DNA of 64,000 bases. Origin: Chryseobacterium sp. Leaf404 (GTDB taxonomy: Bacteria; Bacteroidota; Bacteroidia; Flavobacteriales; Weeksellaceae). Positions 26,568 to 35,828 of the stretch are shown here, piece by piece (position 1 is the stretch's first letter; the number at the start of each line of letters is the position of its first letter). The notes under the pieces are model-generated. The model made no database searches and was not told where the DNA came from. It saw nothing but the letters and a program-made list of their open reading frames with translations. The stretch covers positions 496,001 through 560,000 of the forward strand of contig NZ_LMQM01000001.1 of NCBI RefSeq assembly GCF_001424145.1, read 5' to 3'. Position numbers and translations under genes: made by a program.

Positions 26568-26575
26568 TACTTTTG
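26568..26575 (+). promoter_or_regulatory. -7 element of the DUF2795 gene promoter
   Basis: TACTTTTG fits TAnnTTTG and lies 16 bases before the ATG. No good -33 match is visible at the expected distance. Confidence 0.55.
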
Positions 26576-26591
26576 CAAAAAATTAAATATT

Positions 26592-26813
26592 ATGTACTGG
26601 ACATTAGAATTAGCTTCATACCTAAGCGACGCACCCTGGCCGATGACAAAGGCAGAATTGATCGATTACGCAATCAGAACTGGTGCACCGATGGAGGTGG
26701 TAGAAAATCTTCAGGCTATCGAAGACGAAGGCGAAGTTTATGATGCTATCGACGAGATCTGGAGCGACTATCCTACAGACGAGGATTATCTTTGGAACGA
26801 AGACGAATATTAA
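26592..26813 (+). CDS. DUF2795 family small acidic protein
   Basis: This 73-residue, strongly acidic protein contains 'LSDAPWPMTKAELIDYAIRT' and 'GAPMEVVENLQAIEDE', the DUF2795 core (a three-helix fold found across bacteria). Its C-terminus is rich in Asp, Glu, Trp and Tyr. The function is unknown. The gene has its own promoter and sits 89 bases before secA, a neighbour arrangement I consider ordinary for this group, but no functional link is proven. Confidence 0.85.
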   Translation: MYWTLELASYLSDAPWPMTKAELIDYAIRTGAPMEVVENLQAIEDEGEVYDAIDEIWSDYPTDEDYLWNEDEY

Positions 26814-26902
26814 GATAGCAACAGCTGATGGCTTCTGTCATTGGCTTTTTTATATAATTACTAACGCAATTAGCCATAAGCTATTTGCTAAAAGCTAAAT
26901 AA

Positions 26903-29900
26903 ATGAGTTTTTTAAACAAAGTTCTTAAAGGGTTTTTGGGAGACAAGAAAGCGCAGGACCTAAAGGAAGTAAAAAAAGTTGTAACAAAAATCAAAGCTGT
27001 TGAACCTGAAATTCAGCAATTGTCTGATGATGGTTTAAGAGGTAAAACTGCCGAGTTTAAAGAAAATATCAAATCTGCAACCAGCAAAATTACTGCTCAG
27101 GTTGAAGAAACAAAAGAGCTGATCAAAAACTCAACAAACGTTGACGAAAAAGAAGCTCTATTCTCAAAAATTGATACACTTAAAAAAGAATCTTACGAAA
27201 TTGAAGAGAAAGTGCTTCTGCAGATTCTTCCTGAAGTTTTTGCAGTGGTAAAAGAAACTGCCAGAAGATGGGCTCAGAACGGAGAAATCCGTGTGACAGC
27301 TACAGACTGGGACAGACAGTTGGCAGCTGCCGGAAAAGATTTCGTAGAAATACAAGGCGATCAGGCGGTTTGGAAAAACCATTGGGACGCTGCCGGAACT
27401 CCTGTAAACTGGGATATGGTGCATTATGACGTGCAGTTTATCGGTGGGGTAATTCTTCACAGCGGTAAAATTGCCGAAATGGCAACCGGTGAAGGTAAAA
27501 CTTTGGTAGGAACTCTTCCTATTTTCCTTAATGCTCTTCCAGAAAGAGGTGTACACGTGGTAACTGTAAACGATTATTTGGCAAAACGTGACTCCGCATG
27601 GATGGGACCTTTGTACCAGTTCCACGGAATGTCTATCGACTGTATTGATAATCACCAACCGAACTCAGACGGAAGAAGAAAAGCATACAATTCAGATATT
27701 ACTTACGGAACAAATAACGAATTCGGTTTCGATTATTTGAGAGACAACATGGTAAGTTCTCCTTCCGAATTGGTTCAGAGAGAATTAAACTTTGCCATAG
27801 TGGATGAGGTAGATTCAGTTTTGGTGGATGATGCAAGAACACCTTTGATTATTTCCGGTCCGGTTCCTCAGGGTGACAGACAGGAATTTGATGTTCTTAA
27901 ACCTTCTATCGACAGAATTGTGGAAGTTCAGAAAAAAACTGTTTCTGCAATTTTTAACGAAGCTAAAAAATTAATCGCTGCCGGAAATACTAAAGAAGGT
28001 GGTTTCAAATTGCTTCAGGCTTACAGGGGGCTTCCAAAAAACAGACAGCTGATTAAATTCTTATCAGAAAGCGGAAACCGTGCATTGCTTCAGAAAACTG
28101 AGGCTCAGTACATGGCAGACAACAACCGCGAAATGCCGATTGTAGATAAAGATCTTTACTTCGTAATTGAAGAAAAAAACAATCAGGTAGACCTTACAGA
28201 TAAAGGTGTTGAATACATGTCTCAGGGAAATTCAGATAACAATTTCTTTGTACTTCCGGATATCGGAACTGAGATCGCAGAGGTTGAAGCTAAAAATTTA
28301 TCTAAAGAGGAAGAATTTGAAGCTAAAGAAAGACTTTTTGCAGATTTTGCAGAAAAATCTGAGCGAGTTCACACGATGAGCCAGTTGCTTAAAGCTTACA
28401 CATTGTTCGAAAAAGATGATGAGTACGTTGTAATCGACGGTGAAGTAAAAATCGTTGACGAGCAGACCGGTCGTATCATGGAAGGCCGTCGTTATTCAGA
28501 TGGTTTACACCAGGCGATTGAAGCTAAAGAAAATGTAAAAATTGAAGCTGCAACGCAAACTTTTGCAACAGTTACCCTTCAGAACTATTTCCGTATGTAC
28601 AATAAACTTGCGGGGATGACGGGTACAGCAGAAACTGAAGCTGGTGAGCTTTGGCAGATTTATAAATTAGACGTTGTGGTAATTCCTACCAACCGTCCGA
28701 TTTTGAGAAATGATAAACAGGATTTGGTTTTTAAAACCAACAGAGAAAAATACAATGCTGTAATTGAAGAAGTTGAACAATTAACCGCTGCCGGAAGACC
28801 GGTTTTGGTTGGAACAACGTCGGTTGAGATTTCTCAGTTGCTTTCCAAGGCACTTCAGTTAAGAAAAATTCCACATCAGGTTCTGAATGCGAAGCTTCAC
28901 AAAAAGGAAGCAGAAATCGTGGCAGGAGCAGGTCAGCCGGGAGTTGTAACCATTGCAACCAACATGGCAGGTCGTGGAACGGATATTAAGCTTTCAAAAG
29001 AAGTAAAAGAAGCAGGCGGTTTGGCAATTATCGGTACTGAAAGACATGATTCAAGACGTGTTGACAGACAGCTAAGAGGTAGAGCGGGACGTCAGGGAGA
29101 TCCGGGAAGTTCGCAATTCTATGTTTCTTTGGAAGACAACTTAATGCGTTTGTTCGGTTCTGAAAGAATTGCTAAAATGATGGACAGAATGGGTCACAAG
29201 GAAGGTGAAGTAATTCAGCATTCTATGATCTCAAAATCTATCGAAAGAGCTCAGAAAAAGGTTGAAGAAAACAACTTCGGAACCAGAAAAAGACTATTGG
29301 AGTACGATGATGTAATGAACAAACAGCGTGACGTAATCTACAAAAGAAGAAAGAACGCATTGTTCGGTGATCACCTGAAGTATGACATCACGAATATGAT
29401 TTTCGATGTTGCCAATTCTATCGTAGCGAAAGGAAAAGCAAACGGAAGTTATAAAGAGTTTGAGTACGAAATCATCAAAACTTTCACAATGGAATCTCCT
29501 GTTTCTGAGGATGATTTCAAATCGAAAACGGTTGCTGATCTTACGACTGCTTTATTCAATGCAGCGCAGGAAGATTACAACATGAAACTGAATCTGTTGA
29601 AAGAAAAATCTTTCCCGATTATTGAAAATGTATTCCAGAATCAGGGTTCTATGTTTAAAATGATTCAGGTTCCGTTCACGGATGGTATCAAAACAATGAC
29701 TATCGTTACTGATCTTAAGGAAGCTTACGATTCTAAATGTGAAACCATGATCAATGATTTCGAAAAGAATATCACGCTTTCTATCATCGATGAAAACTGG
29801 AAACTTCACCTCCGTGAAATGGATGATTTGAGAAAATCTTCTCAGGGAGCTGTTTACGAGCAGAAAGATCCGTTGGTAATCTATAAGCAGGAATCTTTCC

Positions 29901-29977
29901 ACTTGTTCAGCGAAATGATCGATAAATTAAACAAAGAAATTATCTCATTCTTATATAAAGGAGAAATTCCTGCATAA
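26903..29977 (+). CDS. secA: Preprotein translocase ATPase SecA
   Basis: The 1024-residue motor drives protein export through SecYEG. Walker A 'MATGEGKT' is at 193-200, '[14 protein letters not shown]' is at about 273-286, the DEAD-type '[17 protein letters not shown]' is near 292-308, and '[15 protein letters not shown]', '[10 protein letters not shown]' and '[14 protein letters not shown]' form motor domain 2. The N-terminus has an extra helical stretch (about 50-105) typical of Bacteroidota. The C-terminus stops at 'FLYKGEIPA' and lacks the Cys-x-Cys-x8-Cys-His tail used for SecB/lipid contact. A terminator follows. Confidence 0.98.
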   Translation: MSFLNKVLKGFLGDKKAQDLKEVKKVVTKIKAVEPEIQQLSDDGLRGKTAEFKENIKSATSKITAQVEETKELIKNSTNVDEKEALFSKIDTLKKESYEIEEKVLLQILPEVFAVVKETARRWAQNGEIRVTATDWDRQLAAAGKDFVEIQGDQAVWKNHWDAAGTPVNWDMVHYDVQFIGGVILHSGKIAEMATGEGKTLVGTLPIFLNALPERGVHVVTVNDYLAKRDSAWMGPLYQFHGMSIDCIDNHQPNSDGRRKAYNSDITYGTNNEFGFDYLRDNMVSSPSELVQRELNFAIVDEVDSVLVDDARTPLIISGPVPQGDRQEFDVLKPSIDRIVEVQKKTVSAIFNEAKKLIAAGNTKEGGFKLLQAYRGLPKNRQLIKFLSESGNRALLQKTEAQYMADNNREMPIVDKDLYFVIEEKNNQVDLTDKGVEYMSQGNSDNNFFVLPDIGTEIAEVEAKNLSKEEEFEAKERLFADFAEKSERVHTMSQLLKAYTLFEKDDEYVVIDGEVKIVDEQTGRIMEGRRYSDGLHQAIEAKENVKIEAATQTFATVTLQNYFRMYNKLAGMTGTAETEAGELWQIYKLDVVVIPTNRPILRNDKQDLVFKTNREKYNAVIEEVEQLTAAGRPVLVGTTSVEISQLLSKALQLRKIPHQVLNAKLHKKEAEIVAGAGQPGVVTIATNMAGRGTDIKLSKEVKEAGGLAIIGTERHDSRRVDRQLRGRAGRQGDPGSSQFYVSLEDNLMRLFGSERIAKMMDRMGHKEGEVIQHSMISKSIERAQKKVEENNFGTRKRLLEYDDVMNKQRDVIYKRRKNALFGDHLKYDITNMIFDVANSIVAKGKANGSYKEFEYEIIKTFTMESPVSEDDFKSKTVADLTTALFNAAQEDYNMKLNLLKEKSFPIIENVFQNQGSMFKMIQVPFTDGIKTMTIVTDLKEAYDSKCETMINDFEKNITLSIIDENWKLHLREMDDLRKSSQGAVYEQKDPLVIYKQESFHLFSEMIDKLNKEIISFLYKGEIPA

Positions 29978-30000
29978 GAGAATAAATTTCATTTTATACA

Positions 30001-30029
30001 AAAACCGTTTCTTTTGAGACGGTTTTTTT
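30001..30029 (+). terminator. Terminator of secA
   Basis: AAAACCGTTTC at 30001-30011 pairs with GAGACGGTTTT (30016-30026) with one wobble pair, and a T-run follows. Confidence 0.85.
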
Positions 30030-30083
30030 GTTATTTATTGAATATTAAATGTGATTTAAATATGACAAATATCAATTTCAAAA

Positions 30084-30115
30084 TTTATTTAGAATAATTA
30101 AAAAGAATATATTTG
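30084..30115 (+). promoter_or_regulatory. Promoter of the siderophore-type receptor gene
   Basis: TTTA at 30084-30087, a 20-base spacer and TATATTTG at 30108-30115 fit the Bacteroidota consensus. Nearby AT-rich words could hide a Fur site, but none is convincing. Confidence 0.6.
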
Positions 30116-30132
30116 CAGAAAATTAAGTCTAC

Positions 30133-32307
30133 ATGAATAAGCTATTGATTTGTGCGTCACTGCTAGGAACAGTTTTCGCTTTTGCACAGGAAAAAGATTC
30201 AACCAACTCCAAAAATATTGAAGAAGTAATCATTAACACCGTACTTAAAAAGGATAGTGAGTACTCAAACAAAATGCCTTTAAAAGCTATTGAAGATCCT
30301 CAGGTTTTATCTTCAGTAAGCAGAGTTGCTTTGGAAAATCAGGCAATCTTCACTGTAGATGACGCTTACAGAAACGTAACTGGTTTGCAGAAAATGTGGA
30401 ATGCCACGAGCAGAGCGGGTGACGGAGGTGCATTTGTTGTTTTAAGAGGATTCGTATCCAGCAGCTCTATGAGAAACGGGTTGGTATCTCCTGTTACTAC
30501 AACGATTGACGCAGTAAACTTAGAAAAACTGGAAGTCCTAAAAGGTCCTTCGGGAACATTATACGGAAGTAATGTTGCGTCTTACGGCGGTCTGATCAAC
30601 AGAGTTACAAAAAAACCTAACGAAACTTTCGGAGGAAATGTTTCTTTAATGGCAGGAAGTTATAATACCTACAGAGCACAGGCTGACCTCAACACTCCGC
30701 TTACGCAAGACAAAAAACTCCTGTTAAGAATAAACACGGCATATACTAATGAGGGTACTTTTCAAAAAACAGATCAGAAAAACTCATTTTTTGCATTCAC
30801 ACCTTCATTGACTTACAATGCTTCAGACAAATTGCAGTTTAATGTAGAATACGAGATGTTCAACACGAGAGCTGTTGGAGAGCAGCTGTTTTTCTACCTT
30901 AGTCCAGGATCTCTTGGGGGAATCAACAACATGCAGGATCTTGAAAACAAGGGTCTGAATTATAAACAGTCTTATTTAGGTGACGATTTATATACAACTG
31001 CAAGAGTAAACAACATCTTCGGTCAGATTAATTATAAAATCAACGACAATATCAGATCGTCTACGAATATCAATAATTCTCATAGTTATTCTGACGGTTT
31101 CGGTCCTTACTTTTCTGCCGGTGTTGTGGCAGATCAGGTATTTGTTAACAGATACGACCAGGGAACAAGAGACAGTAAAAAATCGTGGTTTCAGATTCAG
31201 CAGAATTTCAACTTTGATTATACTTTCGGAAACGGTATGAGAAACAGAACGGTTGCTGGTTTTGATTTCTTAAAAACTAAAGACAGATCAAGATTTATTT
31301 ACCTTACTGTAGATGGCGGATTTAATCCTGTTCCGGCGAATGGTGGAGATTACTCAGGATTCAATGGTGCTGTAATGGGTAACCTTTACAGCAATCCAGG
31401 AAACATCGGCAACTATGATGTAAATGCACATCTCAATACTTACAGTGGCTACGTGTCCAACGTATTTACCCCTGTTACAGGTCTAAATTTGGTGGTGGGA
31501 ATCCGATATGAAAGCAACGAATTTAAAGGAGGTGATGTTTTCATGGTACCAACGGATCCATACACTCAGTCTGCATGGTCGCCAAAAGCCGGTTTGGTTT
31601 ATGAGATTGCCAAAGATAAATTCTCTGTTTTTGGAAATTATCAGAATAGCTTTAAAAGCAACGGATACTATACGTTTAATGCAGCCGGAAATATAGCTTT
31701 ATCTGATCCTGAAAGAGCGAATCAGTTTGAAGGAGGTTTTAAAACCAATTTAATTAACGGAAAGATTAACGCGACAGTAAGTTATTATGATATTAAAGCT
31801 AAAAACTATCTTGTAACTACCGGATATACTTCAAACAACAGAGCCATTCAAAACCAAACTGGTGAAATACACAGCAAGGGGGTTGAGCTTGAAGTAAATG
31901 CTTATTTAGTAAAAGGATTCTCATTAATTGGAGGTCTTGCATACAATGACACAGAAGATTTGTCAACTGGCCTTAGACCTGCCACAGCCGGTTCGCATTG
32001 GTTAGGTAACTTTAATGCAAGCTACCAGTTTCTGGATGGCAGCTTAAAAGGTCTTGGATTTGGTATTGGTGGAAATTATGCAGACGAAAATAAAATTCTA
32101 AACAACCTTGAAACCGACGGAACAGTTACATCTTTTACCCTTCCTAAATTCTTTGTACTGAATGCGAATGCTTTTTTCGATGCTAAAAAATTCAGAATCG
32201 GAGTAAAAGTTGACAACTTTACCAACCAACACTACTGGATTGGATATTCTACTGCAAACCCACAAAAACTCATCAATGCCCTTGGAACGGTTACTTACAA
32301 GTTCTAA
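30133..32307 (+). CDS. TonB-dependent siderophore-type outer membrane receptor
   Basis: The 724-residue protein has a signal peptide ('MNKLLICASLLGTVFAFAQ'), a TonB-box-like 'IEEVIINTVLKK' (about 29-40), a plug domain (about 50-170, with 'VLRGFVSS', 'LEKLEVLKGPSGTLYGSN' and 'GGLINRVTKKP') and a 22-strand-type barrel ending in Phe ('LGTVTYKF'). The plug motifs 'VLKGPSGTLYG' and 'GLINRVTKKP' are typical of siderophore receptors, so ferric-siderophore uptake is likely. The neighbouring PepSY protein, 63 bases downstream, supports reductive iron release. The ligand is unknown. Confidence 0.93.
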   Translation: MNKLLICASLLGTVFAFAQEKDSTNSKNIEEVIINTVLKKDSEYSNKMPLKAIEDPQVLSSVSRVALENQAIFTVDDAYRNVTGLQKMWNATSRAGDGGAFVVLRGFVSSSSMRNGLVSPVTTTIDAVNLEKLEVLKGPSGTLYGSNVASYGGLINRVTKKPNETFGGNVSLMAGSYNTYRAQADLNTPLTQDKKLLLRINTAYTNEGTFQKTDQKNSFFAFTPSLTYNASDKLQFNVEYEMFNTRAVGEQLFFYLSPGSLGGINNMQDLENKGLNYKQSYLGDDLYTTARVNNIFGQINYKINDNIRSSTNINNSHSYSDGFGPYFSAGVVADQVFVNRYDQGTRDSKKSWFQIQQNFNFDYTFGNGMRNRTVAGFDFLKTKDRSRFIYLTVDGGFNPVPANGGDYSGFNGAVMGNLYSNPGNIGNYDVNAHLNTYSGYVSNVFTPVTGLNLVVGIRYESNEFKGGDVFMVPTDPYTQSAWSPKAGLVYEIAKDKFSVFGNYQNSFKSNGYYTFNAAGNIALSDPERANQFEGGFKTNLINGKINATVSYYDIKAKNYLVTTGYTSNNRAIQNQTGEIHSKGVELEVNAYLVKGFSLIGGLAYNDTEDLSTGLRPATAGSHWLGNFNASYQFLDGSLKGLGFGIGGNYADENKILNNLETDGTVTSFTLPKFFVLNANAFFDAKKFRIGVKVDNFTNQHYWIGYSTANPQKLINALGTVTYKF

Positions 32308-32328
32308 AATCAAAAATTTATAAATTCG

Positions 32329-32360
32329 CTATTCCTGAAATTATTCGGGAATAGTTTTTT
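32329..32360 (+). terminator. Hairpin between receptor and PepSY genes
   Basis: CTATTCCTGAA at 32329-32339 pairs with TTCGGGAATAG at 32344-32354 (one wobble), followed by six T. It may attenuate rather than block read-through, since the PepSY start is only 16 bases after it ends. Confidence 0.7.
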
Positions 32361-32370
32361 GTTTTAAGTC

Positions 32371-33579
32371 ATGAGAAAAAAACATCACCATAAAAAGAAA
32401 CCCACCGCATTCAAAAAATGGACAGGCAAGATGCATCTCTGGCTGGGAATGTCGGTTGGGCTTATTATTTTTATAGTTTCTATCACCGGAACTCTGTTTG
32501 TCTTTAAAGATGAAGTAGAGAATTTCACGAGGAAAGAAGTCATTTATCACAATGAGCAAAATATTGCTCAAAAGCAGGTATTGCCTATTCGTATTTTAGA
32601 GAAAATGGTGGATGAGCAGGTAAGAGAAAAATACAAAATCCATTGGGTCAATATTCCTATTGATAAAAAAATGTCTTATCAGTTCTACTGGTACGAGCAC
32701 AACACCGAGGCATGGAATTATTTTGATGAATTTCCTATCTACAAATCAGCTTACGTCAATCCATACACAGGAAAAGTTTTAGAAGTATTTGATGAGAAAA
32801 ACGGCTTTTTTCAGATTGTAAAAACCATTCACTGGAGTTTTTTACTGAAGCAGGACTGGGGAAAATATGTCGTAGGAATTCCCGTAATCATCTTCGTCAT
32901 TATGCTGATTTCAGGGATTATCCTTTGGTGGCCAAAAAACAAAGCCGCAAGAAAACAGAGATTTTCATTCAAATGGAAAAACATCAAAAGCTGGAAAAGA
33001 AAAAACTACGACCTTCATAACGTCTTAGGTTTTTACGCTTCTATCTTTGCTCTCATTTTCTCGATTACAGGGTTGTTTTATGCCTTCTTTGTGGTTCAGG
33101 CAGCGATTTACTTCATTTTCTCAGGTGGAAACACTGTGTATCCTGATTTCTCTAACATCACGACGAAAGCACCCATTGAGATGAGAAACGAAACTACTTT
33201 AGACAAAGTCATTTCGACAGTTCATGCAAAATATCCAGAGTCATATGGCTTTGCTATCGATCTCGGACATCCTCACATGGACGATCACGAGCACCCGAAT
33301 TTTTCTGTCTTTGTGAAGCATCTTTCCTACTCTTATCACAAAAACAGCAGTCTGATCTTTGATGAAAATTCAGGCGAACTATTGCACACCTACAATCACG
33401 AAGACAAGAACTTTGGTGAAAAAACTGTGGCTGCCAATTACGATATCCACGTTGGATCAATCTTAGGTTTACCAACGAAAATCATTGCATTTATTGTGAG
33501 TTTAATCTGTGCTTCATTGCCAGTGACAGGTTTTTTAATCTGGTGGGGACGAAGAAAGAAGACCAGAAAAGCGATGTAA
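32371..33579 (+). CDS. PepSY-associated membrane protein, probable siderophore-iron reductase type
   Basis: This 402-residue protein has four membrane helices: near 22-45 after a basic His/Lys-rich start, at 165-190 ('GIPVIIFVIMLISGIILWWP'), at 215-245 and at 370-392. Two periplasmic PepSY segments lie between them. The first helix phrase 'MHLWLGMSVGLIIFIVSITG' and 'NLHNVLGFYAS'-like 'DLHNVLGFYASIFALIFSIT' contain the conserved His residues that probably bind heme, as in the PepSY/FecR-linked iron reductases. It follows a siderophore receptor, so reduction of imported ferric complexes is likely. This role is inference. Confidence 0.88.
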   Translation: MRKKHHHKKKPTAFKKWTGKMHLWLGMSVGLIIFIVSITGTLFVFKDEVENFTRKEVIYHNEQNIAQKQVLPIRILEKMVDEQVREKYKIHWVNIPIDKKMSYQFYWYEHNTEAWNYFDEFPIYKSAYVNPYTGKVLEVFDEKNGFFQIVKTIHWSFLLKQDWGKYVVGIPVIIFVIMLISGIILWWPKNKAARKQRFSFKWKNIKSWKRKNYDLHNVLGFYASIFALIFSITGLFYAFFVVQAAIYFIFSGGNTVYPDFSNITTKAPIEMRNETTLDKVISTVHAKYPESYGFAIDLGHPHMDDHEHPNFSVFVKHLSYSYHKNSSLIFDENSGELLHTYNHEDKNFGEKTVAANYDIHVGSILGLPTKIIAFIVSLICASLPVTGFLIWWGRRKKTRKAM

Positions 33580-33661
33580 AGAATTTAAATAAATCAGGTT
33601 TACTGATTATTAATACAATCTTTTTTATAAATTTATTGCCTCGAAATTATACAATAAGAAA

Positions 33662-34627
33662 ATGTCAGTAGTAGATTTGTCAAAACAGGTTGCATTAGGT
33701 ATCGATATCGGTGGGACCAATACTAAATTTGGTCTCGTCAACCACAGAGGTCAGATTTTAACCAAAGGGTCTTTACCAACCGACCAGTTCAGCACACCTG
33801 AAGAGTTTGTGGATGCGCTTTACGAGCAGATTCAACCCTTGATTGAAGAATATTGTGAGGCAGGAATTGAAGGTATCGGTGTCGGAGCTCCCAACGCAAA
33901 TTACTACAGAGGAACTATTGAGCTAGCTCCCAATCTTCCATGGAAAGGCGTGATTCAGTTTGCAGACTTAATGACCGAAAAATTTGGTAAGCCCTGCAAA
34001 ATGACCAACGATGCCAACGCAGCAGCGCTTGGTGAAATGATGTACGGTGCCGCAAGAGGCATGAGAGATTTTATCATGATTACCCTTGGAACCGGTGTAG
34101 GAAGCGGAATTGTTTCCGGCGGACATTTGATTTACGGCAGCGATGGTTTTGCCGGAGAATTAGGTCACACCATCGTAAAACCAGGCGGCAGAAAACACTG
34201 GAGCACAGGCTCCGAAGGCAGTCTCGAATCTTACGCTTCGGCTACCGGAATTGCCATCACGGCAAAGAAAATGCGTGCTGAATTTCCGGATTCCATGCTG
34301 AATCAGTACCCTGAAGAATCTATCAATTCAAAAACGGTTCACGAATGTGCCTTGAAAGAAGATCCTGTTGCGATAGAAGTTTTCAGATATACAGGTCAGA
34401 AACTGGGTGAGGCGTTGGCAAATTTTGTAATGTTTTCTTCCCCGCAGGCCATTCTTTTGTTTGGTGGAGTGATTAAGGCCGGAGATTTTATTTTAAAACC
34501 TGCAAAACTTCACATGGAAAGAAATCTTCTTCCTATTTTCAGAAATAAAGTAAGACTGGTCTTCTCTGAACTTGATGAAGCTGATGCTGCTATTTTAGGC
34601 GCAAGTGCATTGGTTTGGGAGAAATAA
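33662..34627 (+). CDS. ROK family sugar kinase lacking the zinc cysteines
   Basis: The 321-residue protein is an ASKHA-fold kinase with the phosphate-1 loop 'LGIDIGGTNTKFG' (12-24), catalytic Asp117 in 'MTNDANAAALGE' and 'ITLGTGVGSGIVSGG' (140-154). The zinc motif of ROK proteins (Cys-x-Cys-Gly-x2-Gly-Cys-x-Glu) is altered: residues 180-189 read W-S-T-G-S-E-G-S-L-E, with no cysteine, while His169 in 'GELGHTIV' remains. Glucokinase activity is the most likely function. The gene is monocistronic, with a terminator after it. Confidence 0.9.
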   Translation: MSVVDLSKQVALGIDIGGTNTKFGLVNHRGQILTKGSLPTDQFSTPEEFVDALYEQIQPLIEEYCEAGIEGIGVGAPNANYYRGTIELAPNLPWKGVIQFADLMTEKFGKPCKMTNDANAAALGEMMYGAARGMRDFIMITLGTGVGSGIVSGGHLIYGSDGFAGELGHTIVKPGGRKHWSTGSEGSLESYASATGIAITAKKMRAEFPDSMLNQYPEESINSKTVHECALKEDPVAIEVFRYTGQKLGEALANFVMFSSPQAILLFGGVIKAGDFILKPAKLHMERNLLPIFRNKVRLVFSELDEADAAILGASALVWEK

Positions 34628-34651
34628 TTTTTAAATAAATTTAAATCATAT

Positions 34652-34680
34652 AAGCATTCTTTCGGGGATGCTTTTTTTTG
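34652..34680 (+). terminator. Terminator of the ROK kinase gene
   Basis: AAGCATTC at 34653-34660 pairs imperfectly with GGATGCTT (34666-34673), with a long T-run after it. Confidence 0.75.
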
Positions 34681-34713
34681 TTTAAATTCAAATGAATCGA
34701 ATGAAAAGAGATA

Positions 34714-34780
34714 GCGTTCCTACGGAACGCACCGTCAACACTGACTATTTTTTCTACACAGATATTGCTCCTATGGAGCA
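34714..34780. repeat. Pair of short REP-like palindromes
   Basis: GCGTTCC-TAC-GGAACGC (34714-34730) and TGCTCC-TAT-GGAGCA (34766-34780) are perfect short hairpins with near-identical cores (TCCTAyGGA), 35 bases apart. This doublet layout is typical of REP/BIME elements. Confidence 0.7.
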
Positions 34781-34788
34781 TTTTCGAA

Positions 34789-35006
34789 TTCATGCAAATT
34801 GATTCAGAAATTCACCCGCATCAATCTTCCAATTCACCCGCATGATTTACTCAATTCATCCGCATGAATTCCTGAACTCACCCGCATGAATTTTTGATTT
34901 AAATTAAAACCTCTAAAATTCACACGTCTAAACTTTTAAATTTACACGTCTAAACTTTTAAATTTACACGTCTAAATCTCCTAAGTTACACGTCTCATTT
35001 TTTTGA
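34789..35006. repeat. 22-bp tandem repeat array in two diverged halves
   Basis: Units start at 34789, 34811, 34833, 34855 and 34877 (half A, core TTCACCCGCATGAATT; first unit degenerate). After a 20-base linker, further units start at 34919, 34941, 34963 and 34985 (half B, core TTTACACGTCTAAA). The period is exactly 22 within each half. The two unit types agree at 13 of 22 positions, and most of the differences are transitions. No open reading frame explains the array, since 22 is not a multiple of three. Confidence 0.85.
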
Positions 35007-35075
35007 TGGTGATTTTAAATCTTAATTATTTACCGAATCGAACCTCAAACACATTCCTTTTGGCAAGATTTTTCC

Positions 35076-35083
35076 TAATTTTG
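35076..35083 (+). promoter_or_regulatory. Probable -7 element for msrA
   Basis: TAATTTTG fits TAnnTTTG. A weak TTC lies 19 bases upstream. The leader to the ATG would be about 40 bases. Confidence 0.5.
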
Positions 35084-35130
35084 AAAGGCTTTTAAAAGCA
35101 TTTTTAAAATTTAAATAAGATTCAATAAAA

Positions 35131-35682
35131 ATGGACAATCAATTTGAACAAATAACTTTTGGCGGAGGATGCTTCTGGTGTGTTGAAAGCTGTTTCAATA
35201 TGCTGAAAGGTGTAGAATCGGCAGTTTCAGGATATTCGGGCGGACAAAAAGACAACCCGACTTACGAAGAGGTCTGCACCGGACAAACCGGTCATGCTGA
35301 AGTGGTACATCTTACCTACGACCCACATGTAATTTCGTATGAGCAGTTGATGGATGTATTTTTCTTCCTTCACGACCCTACGCAGCTCAACAGACAGGGC
35401 AACGACATCGGAACCCAGTACCGCTCGGTGATTTACTACAAAGACGAAGCTGAAAAAGCTAAAGCTGAAAAGGCAATCGAAGTTTCTAAAGAATCCGGAA
35501 GATGGAACGGAACTTACGTTACAGAACTTTCACCTCTAGAAAAATTCTGGCCTGCCGAACAGTATCATCAGGGATATTACAGTGAAAATCCTACGCAACC
35601 TTATTGTAGCGCTGTAGTAGGTCCCAAAATTCAGAAGTTTAAAAAACATTACGGAGAATTGGGATTAATTACAGAAAACTAA
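35131..35682 (+). CDS. msrA: Peptide methionine (S)-S-oxide reductase
   Basis: This 183-residue cytosolic enzyme repairs oxidised methionine in proteins, using thioredoxin. The active-site motif 'FGGGCFWCVESCF' (residues about 10-22) has the catalytic Cys. Family motifs 'GYSGG' (about 38-42), 'GQTGHAEVV' (about 54-62), 'FFLHDPTQLNRQGNDIGTQYRS' region and 'FWPAEQYHQGYY' are complete. A further Cys near the C-terminus ('PYCSAVVGPK') may act as resolving residue. Length is normal, and the gene ends at a strong terminator. Confidence 0.97.
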   Translation: MDNQFEQITFGGGCFWCVESCFNMLKGVESAVSGYSGGQKDNPTYEEVCTGQTGHAEVVHLTYDPHVISYEQLMDVFFFLHDPTQLNRQGNDIGTQYRSVIYYKDEAEKAKAEKAIEVSKESGRWNGTYVTELSPLEKFWPAEQYHQGYYSENPTQPYCSAVVGPKIQKFKKHYGELGLITEN

Positions 35683-35717
35683 AATAAATGCCGGTTACAA
35701 TCAACCGGCATTTATTT
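35682..35717 (+). terminator. Terminator of msrA
   Basis: AAATAAATGCCGGTT (35682-35696) pairs perfectly with AACCGGCATTTATTT (35703-35717) around a six-base loop. Confidence 0.85.
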
Positions 35718-35742
35718 ATTTAATAATTCCTAACAGTACTTT

Positions 35743-35823
35743 GTCATTGCGAGAAGGAACGACGAAGCAATCTGTTGAACAAGCTTACAATGTTGAAGAG
35801 ATTGCTTTGTTCCTCGCAATGAC
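35743..35823. repeat. Palindromic intergenic repeat (GTCATTGCGAG type)
   Basis: The left arm starts GTCATTGCGAGAAGGAACGA and ends in AAGCAATC at 35765-35772. The right arm (35800-35823) is its imperfect reverse complement and ends CTCGCAATGAC. The arms enclose about 27 bases and can form a long hairpin. It looks like a dispersed mobile palindrome of the kind seen in many genomes. Confidence 0.75.
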
Positions 35824-35828
35824 GTTCA

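Larger units (their letters stand above)
34628..35130. other. Gene-free interval between the ROK kinase and msrA
   Basis: In order, these 503 bases hold the ROK terminator, two REP-like palindromes, the 22-bp tandem array and an msrA promoter candidate. I see no coding sequence or RNA gene. Confidence 0.75.

Noticed and set aside
30030..30132. A Fur box upstream of the siderophore receptor gene
   Set aside because: Only loose AT-rich words are present. No copy of the GATAAT-type repeat has the usual symmetry.
34789..35006. CRISPR array
   Set aside because: The repeats are tandem with an exact 22-bp period and no spacers of constant length between longer identical repeats. No cas genes are nearby.
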